Numbered from the stretch's first letter, positions 14,248 to 23,280 are shown. The stretch: 26,881 bases of DNA from Spirochaetaceae bacterium (GCA_031265015.1 JAISDG010000064.1:1-26881); one strand, 5' to 3'. Made by a program: numbers and translations. Notes: generated from the letters alone by a model not told the origin.

Positions 14248-15005
14248 ACCGATACCCCCCCGTCCAGGGGAAGTACCGCGCCATTTACTACAGGGTTTTC
14301 CAAAAGATTTAAAGCCATGGCGGCTATATCTTCCGGGGATAAGCCCTTTCCGCCGGGGTTTTTTCCCCGGTGATACGTTTGCTCTTTTTCCCCCGTATAT
14401 TCCGTATCGGTTAGGCCGGGACATACCACATTGCAGGTAACTCCGGCGTTTCCGGCGCTTTTTGCCGCCGATTTAGCCAACACTCCCAGGGCCGTCTTTG
14501 CCGCCGAATATGCTGCGGTAGTAGAAAACCCCCGGATCGTTTCCGTATTGGTACCGCCGAAGAGCAAAATCCGGCCCCATCCCCTTATAATCATATCGCC
14601 GATCAACGCGGAAATCAGGATTCCGGGAAAAACAAAGTTACTTTCCGCCAGAAAATACCACTTTTCAGGCTTTGTTTCCCGCAGCGGGGACCTATGGAAA
14701 GGCCCCCAGGCCAAAACAAGGATATCCGGAGCTCCGGTTCCGGACAGTTCGGCGGTTTTTGCCAGGATAGTTTCCGCCGCTTTACTCACCGGGGCCGCAA
14801 CGGGAAATAAAAACCCCTCTATCCGGGCCCCGGCGGCGGCTTTTCCGCGGGCTTCGGCAAGGGCGCTTTCCAGCCTTTCGGCGGAATGGCCCCCGTGGAT
14901 GATCAAATCCGCGCCCCGGGCGGCCAGGCCCAGGGCTACGGCCCGTCCTATACCGCCGGTTCCGCCTATGACCAGGGCCCGCCGGCGGGCAAAAATTCCT
15001 TCCAC
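14244..15005 (-). CDS. Short-chain dehydrogenase/reductase (FabG-like SDR)
   Basis: From a GTG at 15005 the protein has 253 residues, the normal SDR size; the frame extends further upstream but has no better start and would overlap trmJ. The cofactor motif GGTGGIG is at 14-20 and the catalytic YSAAK at Tyr166/Lys170. The usual NNAG is replaced by LAWG (98-101), and the Ser of the active site is not in its usual SS context (GGTNTETIRG). The end VNGAVLPLDGGVSV is typical. An NAD(P)H-dependent ketone or aldehyde reductase is expected; the substrate is unknown. It diverges from trmJ by 37 bp. Confidence 0.82.
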   Translation of the reverse strand: MEGIFARRRALVIGGTGGIGRAVALGLAARGADLIIHGGHSAERLESALAEARGKAAAGARIEGFLFPVAAPVSKAAETILAKTAELSGTGAPDILVLAWGPFHRSPLRETKPEKWYFLAESNFVFPGILISALIGDMIIRGWGRILLFGGTNTETIRGFSTTAAYSAAKTALGVLAKSAAKSAGNAGVTCNVVCPGLTDTEYTGEKEQTYHRGKNPGGKGLSPEDIAAMALNLLENPVVNGAVLPLDGGVSV

Positions 15006-15042
15006 AGCTGAAACTGTACCTGAATTTGGGATAAAATAAAAT

Positions 15043-15807
15043 ATGCGTTTGGAAGAAATTACCATCGTGCTGGTCCGGCCTTCGGAACCCGGCAATACGG
15101 GAGCGGTATGCCGGGCCATGAAAAATATGGGCCTTTCCCGGCTCCGTATTGCCGCTTCGGAACTGCCTTTTGGTCCCGGTTCTCCGGCGGAACTTGAAAC
15201 ACTGCTGGCCCGGGCTGTCCATGCCGGGAATATTTGGGAACAGGCGGAACATTTTAACACCCTGGAAGCGGCCCTGGCGGACTGTACCATATCGGTGGGA
15301 ACTACCCGGAGACGGGGCCGCCGCCGAAAGTCAAACACCCTCAGCGCCCGGGAACTGGCGGAATTCCTTAAAACCAGGCCGGGCCGGGCAGCGCTGGTTT
15401 TCGGCAACGAGCGGACCGGCCTTGAGGGGGAAGAACTGGAGCGGTGTAATCTGGCCTCCCATATCCCCGTAGGCCCCGCCTTTCCGTCGATAAATTTGTC
15501 CCACGCGGTTCAGATCTATGCCTACGAACTGTACCAAACCCTGGCCGGGCAGGGCAGCGCCGCCGGGGGTCCCGGCTCCGTACCGGGCCAGTGGGTCCCC
15601 ATGGCCCGGCCGGAAACAGACGCGCTGGTACACAAAATCTGCGGTACTTTGGCGGGGATGGGATTTTACCGCCACCCCGGCCGGGAAGAACAGGCGCGGT
15701 TTTTGCGGGATCTGATTGCCCGGGCGGGCTTAAACCGGAGCGAGGGCCGGTATCTGGAAAACATCATTACCAAGGCGGGAAGGTTATCTTTGAGCGGTAT
15801 GCCCTGA
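15043..15807 (+). CDS. trmJ: tRNA 2'-O-methyltransferase TrmJ (SpoU/TrmH family)
   Basis: The 254-residue protein has all three SPOUT motifs: VRPSEPGNTGAVCRAMKNMG (with the conserved Asn and Arg), ALVFGNERTGL, and PSINLSHAVQIYAYEL. TrmJ methylates the ribose of residue 32 in the anticodon loop of several tRNAs. The C-terminal extension (about 185-254) matches the dimer/tRNA-binding tail of TrmJ. It starts at ATG 15043, with only a distant GGGA, and its stop is 8 bp from the convergent TagA-like gene. Confidence 0.9.
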   Translation: MRLEEITIVLVRPSEPGNTGAVCRAMKNMGLSRLRIAASELPFGPGSPAELETLLARAVHAGNIWEQAEHFNTLEAALADCTISVGTTRRRGRRRKSNTLSARELAEFLKTRPGRAALVFGNERTGLEGEELERCNLASHIPVGPAFPSINLSHAVQIYAYELYQTLAGQGSAAGGPGSVPGQWVPMARPETDALVHKICGTLAGMGFYRHPGREEQARFLRDLIARAGLNRSEGRYLENIITKAGRLSLSGMP

Positions 15808-15815
15808 TCCGCGGC

Positions 15816-16580
15816 TTAACCCAGGTTAAACAGCTTATAGATAAAGAGCAGGAACTTGTAATAGATATAGGGGAAGATCCGGAGGAAACGCCAGGGTTTC
15901 TGAAAACAGAAACCTATCCATTCAAAGCCCCTTTCAAAAGCCCTGCGGGAAGGGCGGCGTTTACGTTCCGCAAAAATATCAAAGAGATCGCTGCACCACA
16001 GCCGCAGGCCGTTATTCAGCCGGGCGCCGTTTCTGGCTATCCAGCGCTCGCCGCCCTTGACTCCCTTGCCCACCAAAAGAAGGGAAGGGGCGGCTTTTCT
16101 GATAGCCTCGAGGATGGTGTGCTCTTCCTGGTGTTTAAAGTTACCCACAAAACGGCCCACGATCCGCAGGCGGGGAAAGGTTTGGCGAAGGTTCTTTTCC
16201 GCCCGTTTCAGGCTCCTCATTTTTCCGCCCAAAAGGTAAACGGACAATTCCCGCTTTTCCAGGATGGAAAGCAGATTGATCACAAAATCAAAAGGCATAT
16301 ACCGGTATACTTTTTTCTTTTTTAAAAAACGCGCCCCCCTGACCAGGCTTCTGGCGATGGGGATCACCAGGGTAGACCGCAGGACAAAGGGGCGGTACTC
16401 ATAGTTATTTCTGGCCCGGAGCAGATCCCAGAGGGAAAGGAGGACCACGTCCTGGCCTTTACCGGTTTTAAGAAGCTCGTAGACAACGTCTTCCAGCTGT
16501 TCGGGGGGTACGATATTCAGAGGAACGTTCAGCAGGTTAATCCGCTCAATGCCGGCGGTTTGGTTTATTTCAGCGTCCAC
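15816..16580 (-). CDS. WecG/TagA/CpsF-family glycosyltransferase, degenerate active site
   Basis: The 254 residues align with the family over the whole length: the LSVYLLGG segment (112-119), YP-like LRQTFPRLRIVGRFVGNF, LLLVGKGVKGGERWI, and the C-terminal RRAFERGFEWIGFCFQKPWRFLRI membrane-binding tail. These enzymes add N-acetylmannosamine-type sugars to lipid-linked precursors. Two signature sites are changed: the PDG catalytic Asp region reads LVIPIARSL (71-79), and GxPKQE reads GVKGGE (173-178). It may have another substrate or no activity. The start overlaps the end of rsmE by 16 bp. It is the last gene of a five-gene unit. Confidence 0.8.
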   Translation of the reverse strand: MDAEINQTAGIERINLLNVPLNIVPPEQLEDVVYELLKTGKGQDVVLLSLWDLLRARNNYEYRPFVLRSTLVIPIARSLVRGARFLKKKKVYRYMPFDFVINLLSILEKRELSVYLLGGKMRSLKRAEKNLRQTFPRLRIVGRFVGNFKHQEEHTILEAIRKAAPSLLLVGKGVKGGERWIARNGARLNNGLRLWCSDLFDIFAERKRRPSRRAFERGFEWIGFCFQKPWRFLRIFPYIYYKFLLFIYKLFNLG

Positions 16581-17407
16581 CAGGGTCTCTCCAAAAGTAT
16601 CATCCGGACTGCCGCCGCTCCGTACAGCGCGGCTGTTTCGGTCCTTAAAACCGTGTCTCCCAGCCGCAAAACTTTAAACCCCGCATCAATAAAGCGCTTA
16701 CATTCCGCCGGGGAAAAGCCCCCTTCGGGACCTACTGCCAGGGCAACCAGGGCCGGTTCCTTACTAAGATACCGGTGAAACCCGCCCTTTTCAAGAGGCC
16801 CCGGACCGGGCGCCGGAGGGGGTTCCGTTTGCAGGGGACTTTCATGAAAGAGAAGTCCCAGGGCGGAATTTTCCTTTGAGCGCAGCTGTTCCCAGTAGGC
16901 AAACAGTTCCTGTCCGGAAAGCAGGGAATGGATCCGGGTGTCAATACGGGAGCCGCTTTGCTGCCGGGCCTCCCGGATGATACGGCGCCACCGTTCTTCC
17001 CTGGGGGGCGTCCCCGGGCCTTGAGGCGCGGGGACAGACCTTTCCCCGGTAAAGGGGACCACTTCGCTGACGCCCCCTTCCGCTGCCTGGCGTACTATCA
17101 GGTCCATTTTGGTTCCCTTGGGCAGGGCCTGGAAAATGTACAGAGGCGGAAGGCTTGTTTCGGCGGAACCGGTTTGGAAGCCGGAAGGGGCCGCGGCTTG
17201 CGGGCCCGCGGGAACAATCAGTCCCTCCAGGACATGGTCTGTAATGCTGCGGACGGTAACCCGCGCCGTTTTTCCATCGGGCAGCAGCGCCTCAAAGGCG
17301 CCGCCGCTTTTCAGGCGGCGGACATGGACCAGGTAATGATAATCTTCACCCCGGATCAGGACGGAACCGTCCCTGCCCGGGGCATCCTGCAGCAGAAACC
17401 GCTTCAC
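16565..17407 (-). CDS. rsmE: 16S rRNA m3U1498 methyltransferase RsmE (canonical copy)
   Basis: The 280-residue protein has the N-terminal PUA-like domain (HYLVHVRRLKSGG), the KMDLIVRQAAEGGVSEVVPF helix segment, RWRRIIREARQQSGS, and the C-terminal knot motif VGPEGGFSPAEC...LGDTVLRTETA. It methylates N3 of U1498 in 16S rRNA. Translation starts with GTG at 17407, which overlaps the ctpA stop as GTGA, a classical coupling arrangement. Pro-rich linkers at about 73-90 and 195-205 are extra relative to the minimal family length. Confidence 0.93.
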   Translation of the reverse strand: MKRFLLQDAPGRDGSVLIRGEDYHYLVHVRRLKSGGAFEALLPDGKTARVTVRSITDHVLEGLIVPAGPQAAAPSGFQTGSAETSLPPLYIFQALPKGTKMDLIVRQAAEGGVSEVVPFTGERSVPAPQGPGTPPREERWRRIIREARQQSGSRIDTRIHSLLSGQELFAYWEQLRSKENSALGLLFHESPLQTEPPPAPGPGPLEKGGFHRYLSKEPALVALAVGPEGGFSPAECKRFIDAGFKVLRLGDTVLRTETAALYGAAAVRMILLERPWWTLK

Positions 17408-18903
17408 GAAGCCAGAGGCAGCGTATCGTCCGCTTGTTCCTGCAGCTCCTTAAGGGTTTTGCTGGTTTTCATCAACTGTGTATAGGTTCCGCTGCGGAGT
17501 ATCCTGACTGCCTCCTGAAGCTGTACATCGTATTCCAGATCATAGACCGGGGCGATCACCGTCCGGTTCTGCTCGTTCCTGATAAGCCGGCGGAGCAAAC
17601 TCAGATCCAGGCTGTATTGGGCATTGAGTTCCCTGACAAAGGCATCTACCAGAGCGCCGGAAGCCTGGGGGTTTTCCACGACAAACTCAGGGATTTTGTT
17701 ATCCGCGATAAGCTCGTTCAGTTTTTCCGCGTCCGCGGAGGAAAACTCGGGAAAAAGCACCTCCCTGTCCGGGGGAATGCCGATTTTGTCGATGTTCACA
17801 TCACTGGGGGTATAGTACCGGGCGGTAGTCAGGCGGAAACCGGCATTGCCCCCCACGGGGAACACTTTCTGTACCGAGCCTTTGCCGAAGGACTTTTCCC
17901 CCACCAGGTACGCCCTTCCCCGGTCCTTAAGGGCGCCGGCCACAATTTCCGAAGCGGACGCGGAACCTTTGTTAATCAGAACGACAACCGGTACGTCCTG
18001 GGATACCACCGAACGGCGGCGGGCATTGTAGACAAAATTTTCCGCGGGAATCCGGGACTTGGTGGAAACCACCACCCCCCCCTCCAGGAACAGTTCACAG
18101 ACCCCTACCGCGGAATCCAGGAGGCCGCCGGGATTGTTCCGCAAATCCACCACCAGGGCTTTATAATTACTGTTCTTAAAATCTTCCAGGGCTTCCCTGG
18201 TCCGGGTTACCGTCATGGGGGTAAAAGAAATAATCCGCACATAGCCAATGTCGCCGATCATTTCGTGCTTTATCACCGGTACTTCGATAACCGCCCTGGT
18301 CAGGGTTACGGGGAATTCAAGGGAAACGCCCCGGCGGATGAGGAGCTTTACCGCGGTATCCGGCGCTCCCCGCAGACGGGCAAGGACCTCGTCCATGGAA
18401 AGCACATCCGTGGCTTCACCGTCAATCTTAACGATCAGGTCCCCGGGGTTGATTCCTGCCCGCCAGCCGGGAGTATCTTCAATAGGGCTGGCTACTTCCA
18501 CAAAAGGAGGGGTTCCGTCGGCTTTGGTTTCCAGGGGCTTGCTGATATAGAGGCCCACTCCGCCAAAGCGGCCGGAGGTGGTATCGTTCAAATCTTCCAT
18601 TTCCCGCTGGGGAAGGAAAGAGGAATGGGGATCCCCCAGGGACTTAAACATGCCGTCCATGGTTCCCTCAAAAAGCGTTTGAGGGTCCACCTCGTCCACA
18701 TAATTGCGCTGGATAAAATCAAAGACATTCTGCATGACCGCCGTATAAAGGCGATCCTGGTTTCCCGTACCGGGCAGCAGGTTTTGGGCTCCGGCCCGGG
18801 GGACAATAACAAACACCGCTCCCAGAATAATGCCGGAAAGCAGCCAGGGAAGGATGCGAAGGGAAAATCCGCCCTTTTGGGCATTCAATTTATTCATACT
18901 CAT
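17404..18903 (-). CDS. ctpA: C-terminal processing protease CtpA (S41A)
   Basis: With the ATG at 18903 the protein has 499 residues; GGGG lies 8 nt upstream. A TTG at 18933 is an alternative that would overlap the upstream stop. There is an N-terminal signal anchor (about 15-38, ending RAGAQ), a PDZ domain (about 110-200) and the S41 protease core with Ser316 in NKGSASASEI and Lys341 in GEKSFGKGSVQ, the Ser-Lys dyad at the family's 25-residue spacing. GRFGGVGLYI precedes the PDZ domain. CtpA cleaves envelope proteins at their C-termini in the periplasm. It sits between a sensor gene and rsmE in the minus-strand operon. Confidence 0.95.
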   Translation of the reverse strand: MSMNKLNAQKGGFSLRILPWLLSGIILGAVFVIVPRAGAQNLLPGTGNQDRLYTAVMQNVFDFIQRNYVDEVDPQTLFEGTMDGMFKSLGDPHSSFLPQREMEDLNDTTSGRFGGVGLYISKPLETKADGTPPFVEVASPIEDTPGWRAGINPGDLIVKIDGEATDVLSMDEVLARLRGAPDTAVKLLIRRGVSLEFPVTLTRAVIEVPVIKHEMIGDIGYVRIISFTPMTVTRTREALEDFKNSNYKALVVDLRNNPGGLLDSAVGVCELFLEGGVVVSTKSRIPAENFVYNARRRSVVSQDVPVVVLINKGSASASEIVAGALKDRGRAYLVGEKSFGKGSVQKVFPVGGNAGFRLTTARYYTPSDVNIDKIGIPPDREVLFPEFSSADAEKLNELIADNKIPEFVVENPQASGALVDAFVRELNAQYSLDLSLLRRLIRNEQNRTVIAPVYDLEYDVQLQEAVRILRSGTYTQLMKTSKTLKELQEQADDTLPLAS

Positions 18904-18929
18904 AGTGTAAACCCCGAAACTCCAGTTTT

Positions 18930-20249
18930 TCAAGTATTGGCATTGGGGATCGCCGCGTTCAACCTGGCCGCCGTCTGTTCGTTGCTTCGTACCAGCCGTT
19001 TGGCCAGCAGTTTGGAAAGGAATATGCCGTAGTGGGGATATTCCCGGATAACGTTGATAAAATTTTTCTGGGTCAAAAGAATCAGTTTGCCCGGACTGGA
19101 GGCCCGGACCGTGGCGGATCTGCGCTGGTTCAGCAGAAAGGACATTTCTCCCATAAAAATATCCTGGGGCGAAAGGCTCCCCACCGGTTTGTCATTGTGG
19201 ATCACATCGTAGGTGCCGGAAGAAATGTAGTACAGGTAATCGCTGGGTTCCCCTTCTTTTAAAACCGTATCGCCCTTTTTTACCGTAACGATCTGTTCGT
19301 TGGAAAAACCAATGGGCACTTCGTGTTCCACCGAAACATCGTGCCTGATAATCAGGGCCACCTGGTTACCCTTGGCATTGTACTTAAGTTCGTGGGAAAG
19401 ACTCGCGGCCATTTTAATCCCCCGGCCATGAAGGCTGTACTGGTCCTGGTTCGCCACTTTTTCAAGATGGGCTTTGACATCAAACCCCTTACCTTCATCA
19501 TGAATAATAAAAACGGATCGATCCGGCTTAATCTCCCAGAGCAGGGATACTTTTTTTGCCTGGATTTTGGGGTCCTTGCATTTTTCCGCAATTAAATCAA
19601 CGGGAGAAATGCCTTCGTCCAGGGCTTTGGTTTTTTCATCGTAGGAAATCCCGCAGTTGCCGTGTTCAATGGCGTTCACAATCAGTTCCGCCAAAGCCAG
19701 CTGCAGATGCATTTTACTGTCCGGGTTAATAAGTCCCCGCTGGGCCAGGATGGTAGCGCCGATACCGGAATAGAGGGGCACCGCCAGGAGGTCGTTTTCT
19801 ATGGTAAAACTGCCGGATGCCCCGTCCAGCAGGTTTTTGGTAAATTCCCGCTGAAAGATAATCTGGTAATTCTGCTCAATAATTTGAATATTCTTGACCA
19901 GATGGGTCCTGAGCCGGAAATTGTCCAGCAGCGTCAGCACATTGGCGGCTTTGTATTTTTTGAGCAGCTCTTCTTCCTTGTCCTGCTCATGGGAAAAGAG
20001 GCCGATAATTCCAAAGTTGAGGATCCACTTATCGTTCTGAATATGGCCGATGATTTCACTTATGTTGATCCCGGGATCCGAAAAGTTGATAATCACCAGT
20101 TCCGGAAGGGCATAGTTGAGAAATTCCAGGATTTCGTCTTCCTGGCTCAGAAACAGCAGATCATAATTGTGGCCGGGACTCTCCTGAAAGGCGCATTCTA
20201 CCCGTTTCCGGATTTCAGGATCCGAATTGATAATACCCAGGATGCTCAT
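18930..20249 (-). CDS. Sensor: receiver-like, HATPase (anti-sigma-kinase type) and cyclic-nucleotide-binding domains
   Basis: The 439 residues comprise three parts. Residues 1-125 resemble a response-regulator fold (ILGIINSD..., LVIINFSDPG) but lack the standard phospho-acceptor Asp after the third strand. Residues about 165-305 are a GHKL ATPase of the RsbW/SpoIIAB type: ELIVNAIEHGN (188-198), DEGKGFD (251-257), HGRGI (274-278). No HisKA domain is present, so Ser/Thr kinase or ligand-controlled binding is more likely than His kinase activity. Residues about 318-415 are a cNMP-binding domain with a phosphate-cassette-like MGEMSFLLNQRRSATVRA. It probably links cyclic nucleotide level to a partner switch. 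GGAG lies 5 nt before the ATG; the M16 gene ends 24 nt upstream. Confidence 0.85.
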   Translation of the reverse strand: MSILGIINSDPEIRKRVECAFQESPGHNYDLLFLSQEDEILEFLNYALPELVIINFSDPGINISEIIGHIQNDKWILNFGIIGLFSHEQDKEEELLKKYKAANVLTLLDNFRLRTHLVKNIQIIEQNYQIIFQREFTKNLLDGASGSFTIENDLLAVPLYSGIGATILAQRGLINPDSKMHLQLALAELIVNAIEHGNCGISYDEKTKALDEGISPVDLIAEKCKDPKIQAKKVSLLWEIKPDRSVFIIHDEGKGFDVKAHLEKVANQDQYSLHGRGIKMAASLSHELKYNAKGNQVALIIRHDVSVEHEVPIGFSNEQIVTVKKGDTVLKEGEPSDYLYYISSGTYDVIHNDKPVGSLSPQDIFMGEMSFLLNQRRSATVRASSPGKLILLTQKNFINVIREYPHYGIFLSKLLAKRLVRSNEQTAARLNAAIPNANT

Positions 20250-20273
20250 GCTTACTCCGTGACAAAAATCTTT

Positions 20274-23219
20274 CTAATTATCGGCAGTTTCGGGCAAAAG
20301 TACCAGCTCCGCCGGCCCTCCGGGCAACAGTTCCACAAGAATGTTCCGTACCTGTTCCGCCGTTACGGACCGGTACAAAGCGGGCCGCCGGGCCAGCCGG
20401 GAAAGGGGAACCCCGGTAATAAGGGTAAAATTCGCCAGGTTCCGGGCTATAAAACTGTTATTCTCCATGGATCGCTCAAAAGTCTTTACCAGCGCTTCCC
20501 GGGCCCGGCGGAACGTTTCTTCGTCAATGCCCCCCGCCGCCAGAGAAGCCAGCCGCTCCCTCACGGCCCGCCGCAGTTCCGCTTCCCGTCCGGGATCGCA
20601 GATAAAGTAGACCCCCAGGGCCAGTTCTCCCCTGGGCATGGGAGTCAGGGCCGCTTCCTCAAAAATCGAGTATACGCCCCCCAGGGCTTCCCGGATTTCA
20701 TCGGTTAATACGATGTCCAGGTATTCTTTGAGCACCAGGACGGCGGCGTTATCCGCTTCTGTCCAGGACTTGGGAGCGTACCAGCTCATGTAGACAAGGG
20801 CCTTTTCTTCCTTTCCCTTGCGGATGATCTGTTCCGCCGTGCCCGGCCGTTTAATGCCCGGATCGGACCAGGAATTCCAGCGGGACCGGGGATTTCCCTC
20901 CGTATCGGTATTTGGTATGGAAGCAAGCCAGGTTTCCGCCAGGGAACGAAGATGTTCCCGGTCCCCCAGGCTGCCGGCAAATACCACTACATAATCCGCG
21001 GGATTCAGGGCCGTCCGTAAAAAATCCCCGCCGGCGGCGGCGTTAACCGAGTCCAGGTCTTCAACTTCCAGGGACCGGAGCAAAGGATGGCCGCCGGACA
21101 AAAACCTGCTAAGTTCCTTAAAAAAGACTGCTTCCGGATTTTCCGCTTCCTGAAGCAGCCTGGTTCTGTACTGATCCACCACCACCTTAAGTCCCGTTTC
21201 ATCAATCCGGGGAGCGGTAAAGTTGACATACAGCATCCGCAGCAGATATTCCAGGTCCTTTACCGCGGCGGAACCCTGGAAGCCCCGGATGTAGGAATTG
21301 GTCCAGAACGACAAGGACACCTGCTTGTCCGAAAGCAGGTCCAGCAGTTCGATCCGGTTTAAGGGGCCCAGCCCGGAAGCGCTTTGTAGTTCCGCAGCCA
21401 GTTCCGCCGAAAAATCCGGCCCGGACGCCGGTACTTTATTGTTCTGATCGGACAGCCGGTTGATTGCAGCGTCGACCGTACCGCCCCGGGCCAGGGCATA
21501 AAAGCTTAGTTCGTTATTCCTGTTGGCGGTCTCCATCAGGATAACCTGCATACCGTTGCTTAGATTCCAGATTTCCGCCCCGGACTCATCCCGCAGGGCC
21601 GAAACAATGCGCTGCGGCGCCGGGGTTTCGTCCACCAGGGCCCGGCGGACCTGCTGTTCCCGGGGGGGCGCCACTTCGGCGACCCGGCTTTCCCGGACCA
21701 TGGCAAACACCGCGTCACGGCCGGGAAGAACCGGCGTTTCCGCTTCCGGGGCGGTTACCAGCACCGTTACATCATTATCGGCAAAATAGGAACGCAGGGC
21801 GGCGTTTACCGTATTCCGGGTAATACCCGGCAGCAGGGCGTTTGCCGCCTTTAATTTCCAGGCCGCGTCCAGAACAAAATGATCGTTAAGAAAACCGCCG
21901 CTTAATTCGTAGACGTGATCTTCCGATTCCAGCCGGTCCTGTTCCGCCGCCAGCCGTTCCAGCTCGGAAAGCAGCGCCCCCTTGGCCCGGTCCAGTTCCG
22001 CGGCGGTAAAGCCGTAGCGGACAAGCCGCTCCTTTTCCTCAAGCAGCGCCCGGAGGGTATCGGCCGATCGGCCCGTTTTGGCCATGGCGGCCATGATGTA
22101 ATACCGGGATTCCCGGCCGCAGCGGTTGTCCCAGGCCCCGGCGTTTACAAAGGGGTTGTCTTCCCGGGATACCGCTTCTTCGGCACGGAAATCAATCATG
22201 ATCGCTGACAGATAATCAATCAGCCATTCCCGGTAACCCCGCAAGGTTTGTTCCGGGGCCTGGGGGCTGCGCTTATAGTAAAGATATACGACAGAGTTGG
22301 GTATCTCCGGATCGGTAACGATTTCTGCGGTAAGCGATCCGCTTTGGGGACCGGGCAGTTCGTAATAGGGCCGGTCCAGGGCATCCCGGGACGGCGCGGT
22401 AAACCGGAAAGCCAGTTCCCGCTCCAGTACAGCCCCGTCAAAGTCCCCCACCAGGATCACCGCCATATTGTCCGGCCGGTACCAGGTTTGGTAAAAATTC
22501 TTCAGCTGATCCGGGGTAACGGTCTGGATAATGTCCGGAAGCCCGATGGGAAGCCGTTCCGCGTACCGGGAATCCCGAAAAATCACCGGTATAATCTTTC
22601 GCTGAACCCGTTCCTGGGCTCCCAGCCGGGAGCGGTATTCTTCCATAATGATGGACCGTTCCTTGTCTACATCCGCGGGATTAAAGGTTACGGTCCAGGT
22701 CCAGTCATCCAGGATGGCCAGGGCTTTTTCGGGTATCCGCTTAACGCCTCCGGCGTTTTCCACCGGCGTTTCGATGCCATAGACCGTTTCATCGTAGCTG
22801 GTATAGGCGTTCACCTCCGGGCCAAAGCGCATGCCCAGGGAACGAAGATAGTTGACCAGGTCGGCCCCGGGAAAACGGGCGGTGCCGCTAAAGGCCATGT
22901 GTTCCACAAAGTGAGCCAGCCCTTGTTCATCGTCCTTTTCCAATACCGAACCGGCATTTACCGCCAGGGTAAGGTAGGCCCGGTCCGCGGGAAGGGAGTT
23001 TTCCAGAATATAGTACCGGAGCCCGTTGGGAAGCCGCCCGGTCCGCAGGGCCGTTTTGGCCGGCAGGGGATCGTCCGGCAGCCCCAGGCCGCCATATACA
23101 GCCTTGACGGGGGGAATAAAAAGAGAATTTTGGCCTGAAGCCCGGGGACCGGGGCAAAAAAACAGGGCGATAAACGCCGCAAAAAGAGAAAAATACTGTT
23201 TGTTTTTATTAAAAATCAT
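20274..23219 (-). CDS. Periplasmic M16 zinc metallopeptidase (PqqL-like, two-domain)
   Basis: The 981-residue protein begins with a signal sequence (MIFNKNKQYF, hydrophobic to about 22, ASGQ near 27-30); Cys22 in LFFC might serve as a relaxed spirochaetal lipobox. The zinc motif HFVEH is at 103-107, with the downstream ERSIIMEE glutamate near 193. Signatures include LRTGRLPNGLRYYI, FSGTARFPG, AYTSYDETVYGI and, in the inactive half, LGGVYSIFEEA and FICDPGREAEL. It would degrade peptides in the periplasm, in contrast to the cytoplasmic M16C enzyme at 3710-6748. No ribosome site precedes the ATG; a TATACT (23231-23226) lies only 7 bp upstream. It is the first gene of a five-gene minus-strand unit. 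Confidence 0.92.
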   Translation of the reverse strand: MIFNKNKQYFSLFAAFIALFFCPGPRASGQNSLFIPPVKAVYGGLGLPDDPLPAKTALRTGRLPNGLRYYILENSLPADRAYLTLAVNAGSVLEKDDEQGLAHFVEHMAFSGTARFPGADLVNYLRSLGMRFGPEVNAYTSYDETVYGIETPVENAGGVKRIPEKALAILDDWTWTVTFNPADVDKERSIIMEEYRSRLGAQERVQRKIIPVIFRDSRYAERLPIGLPDIIQTVTPDQLKNFYQTWYRPDNMAVILVGDFDGAVLERELAFRFTAPSRDALDRPYYELPGPQSGSLTAEIVTDPEIPNSVVYLYYKRSPQAPEQTLRGYREWLIDYLSAIMIDFRAEEAVSREDNPFVNAGAWDNRCGRESRYYIMAAMAKTGRSADTLRALLEEKERLVRYGFTAAELDRAKGALLSELERLAAEQDRLESEDHVYELSGGFLNDHFVLDAAWKLKAANALLPGITRNTVNAALRSYFADNDVTVLVTAPEAETPVLPGRDAVFAMVRESRVAEVAPPREQQVRRALVDETPAPQRIVSALRDESGAEIWNLSNGMQVILMETANRNNELSFYALARGGTVDAAINRLSDQNNKVPASGPDFSAELAAELQSASGLGPLNRIELLDLLSDKQVSLSFWTNSYIRGFQGSAAVKDLEYLLRMLYVNFTAPRIDETGLKVVVDQYRTRLLQEAENPEAVFFKELSRFLSGGHPLLRSLEVEDLDSVNAAAGGDFLRTALNPADYVVVFAGSLGDREHLRSLAETWLASIPNTDTEGNPRSRWNSWSDPGIKRPGTAEQIIRKGKEEKALVYMSWYAPKSWTEADNAAVLVLKEYLDIVLTDEIREALGGVYSIFEEAALTPMPRGELALGVYFICDPGREAELRRAVRERLASLAAGGIDEETFRRAREALVKTFERSMENNSFIARNLANFTLITGVPLSRLARRPALYRSVTAEQVRNILVELLPGGPAELVLLPETADN

Positions 23220-23225
23220 GGTTTA

Positions 23226-23259
23226 AGTATACTCAAAAAGAGGATTTATATGATATACT
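23226..23259. promoter_or_regulatory. Divergent promoter region with two TATACT boxes
   Basis: TATACT occurs on the plus strand (23254-23259, for the DHH gene) and on the minus strand (23231-23226, for the M16 gene). I see no good -35 box for either. If the minus box is used, the M16 transcript would start near its ATG. Confidence 0.35.
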
Positions 23260-23280
23260 ATTTTCATACTGGAGGCACAC

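Noticed and set aside
15006..15407. N-terminal extension of the SDR gene
   Set aside because: It lies antisense to trmJ, and the SDR fold begins at the GTG at 15005.
17434..19032. 532-codon plus-strand frame opposite ctpA
   Set aside because: Shadow frame rich in Gly/His/Phe; the minus strand encodes CtpA with its Ser-Lys dyad.
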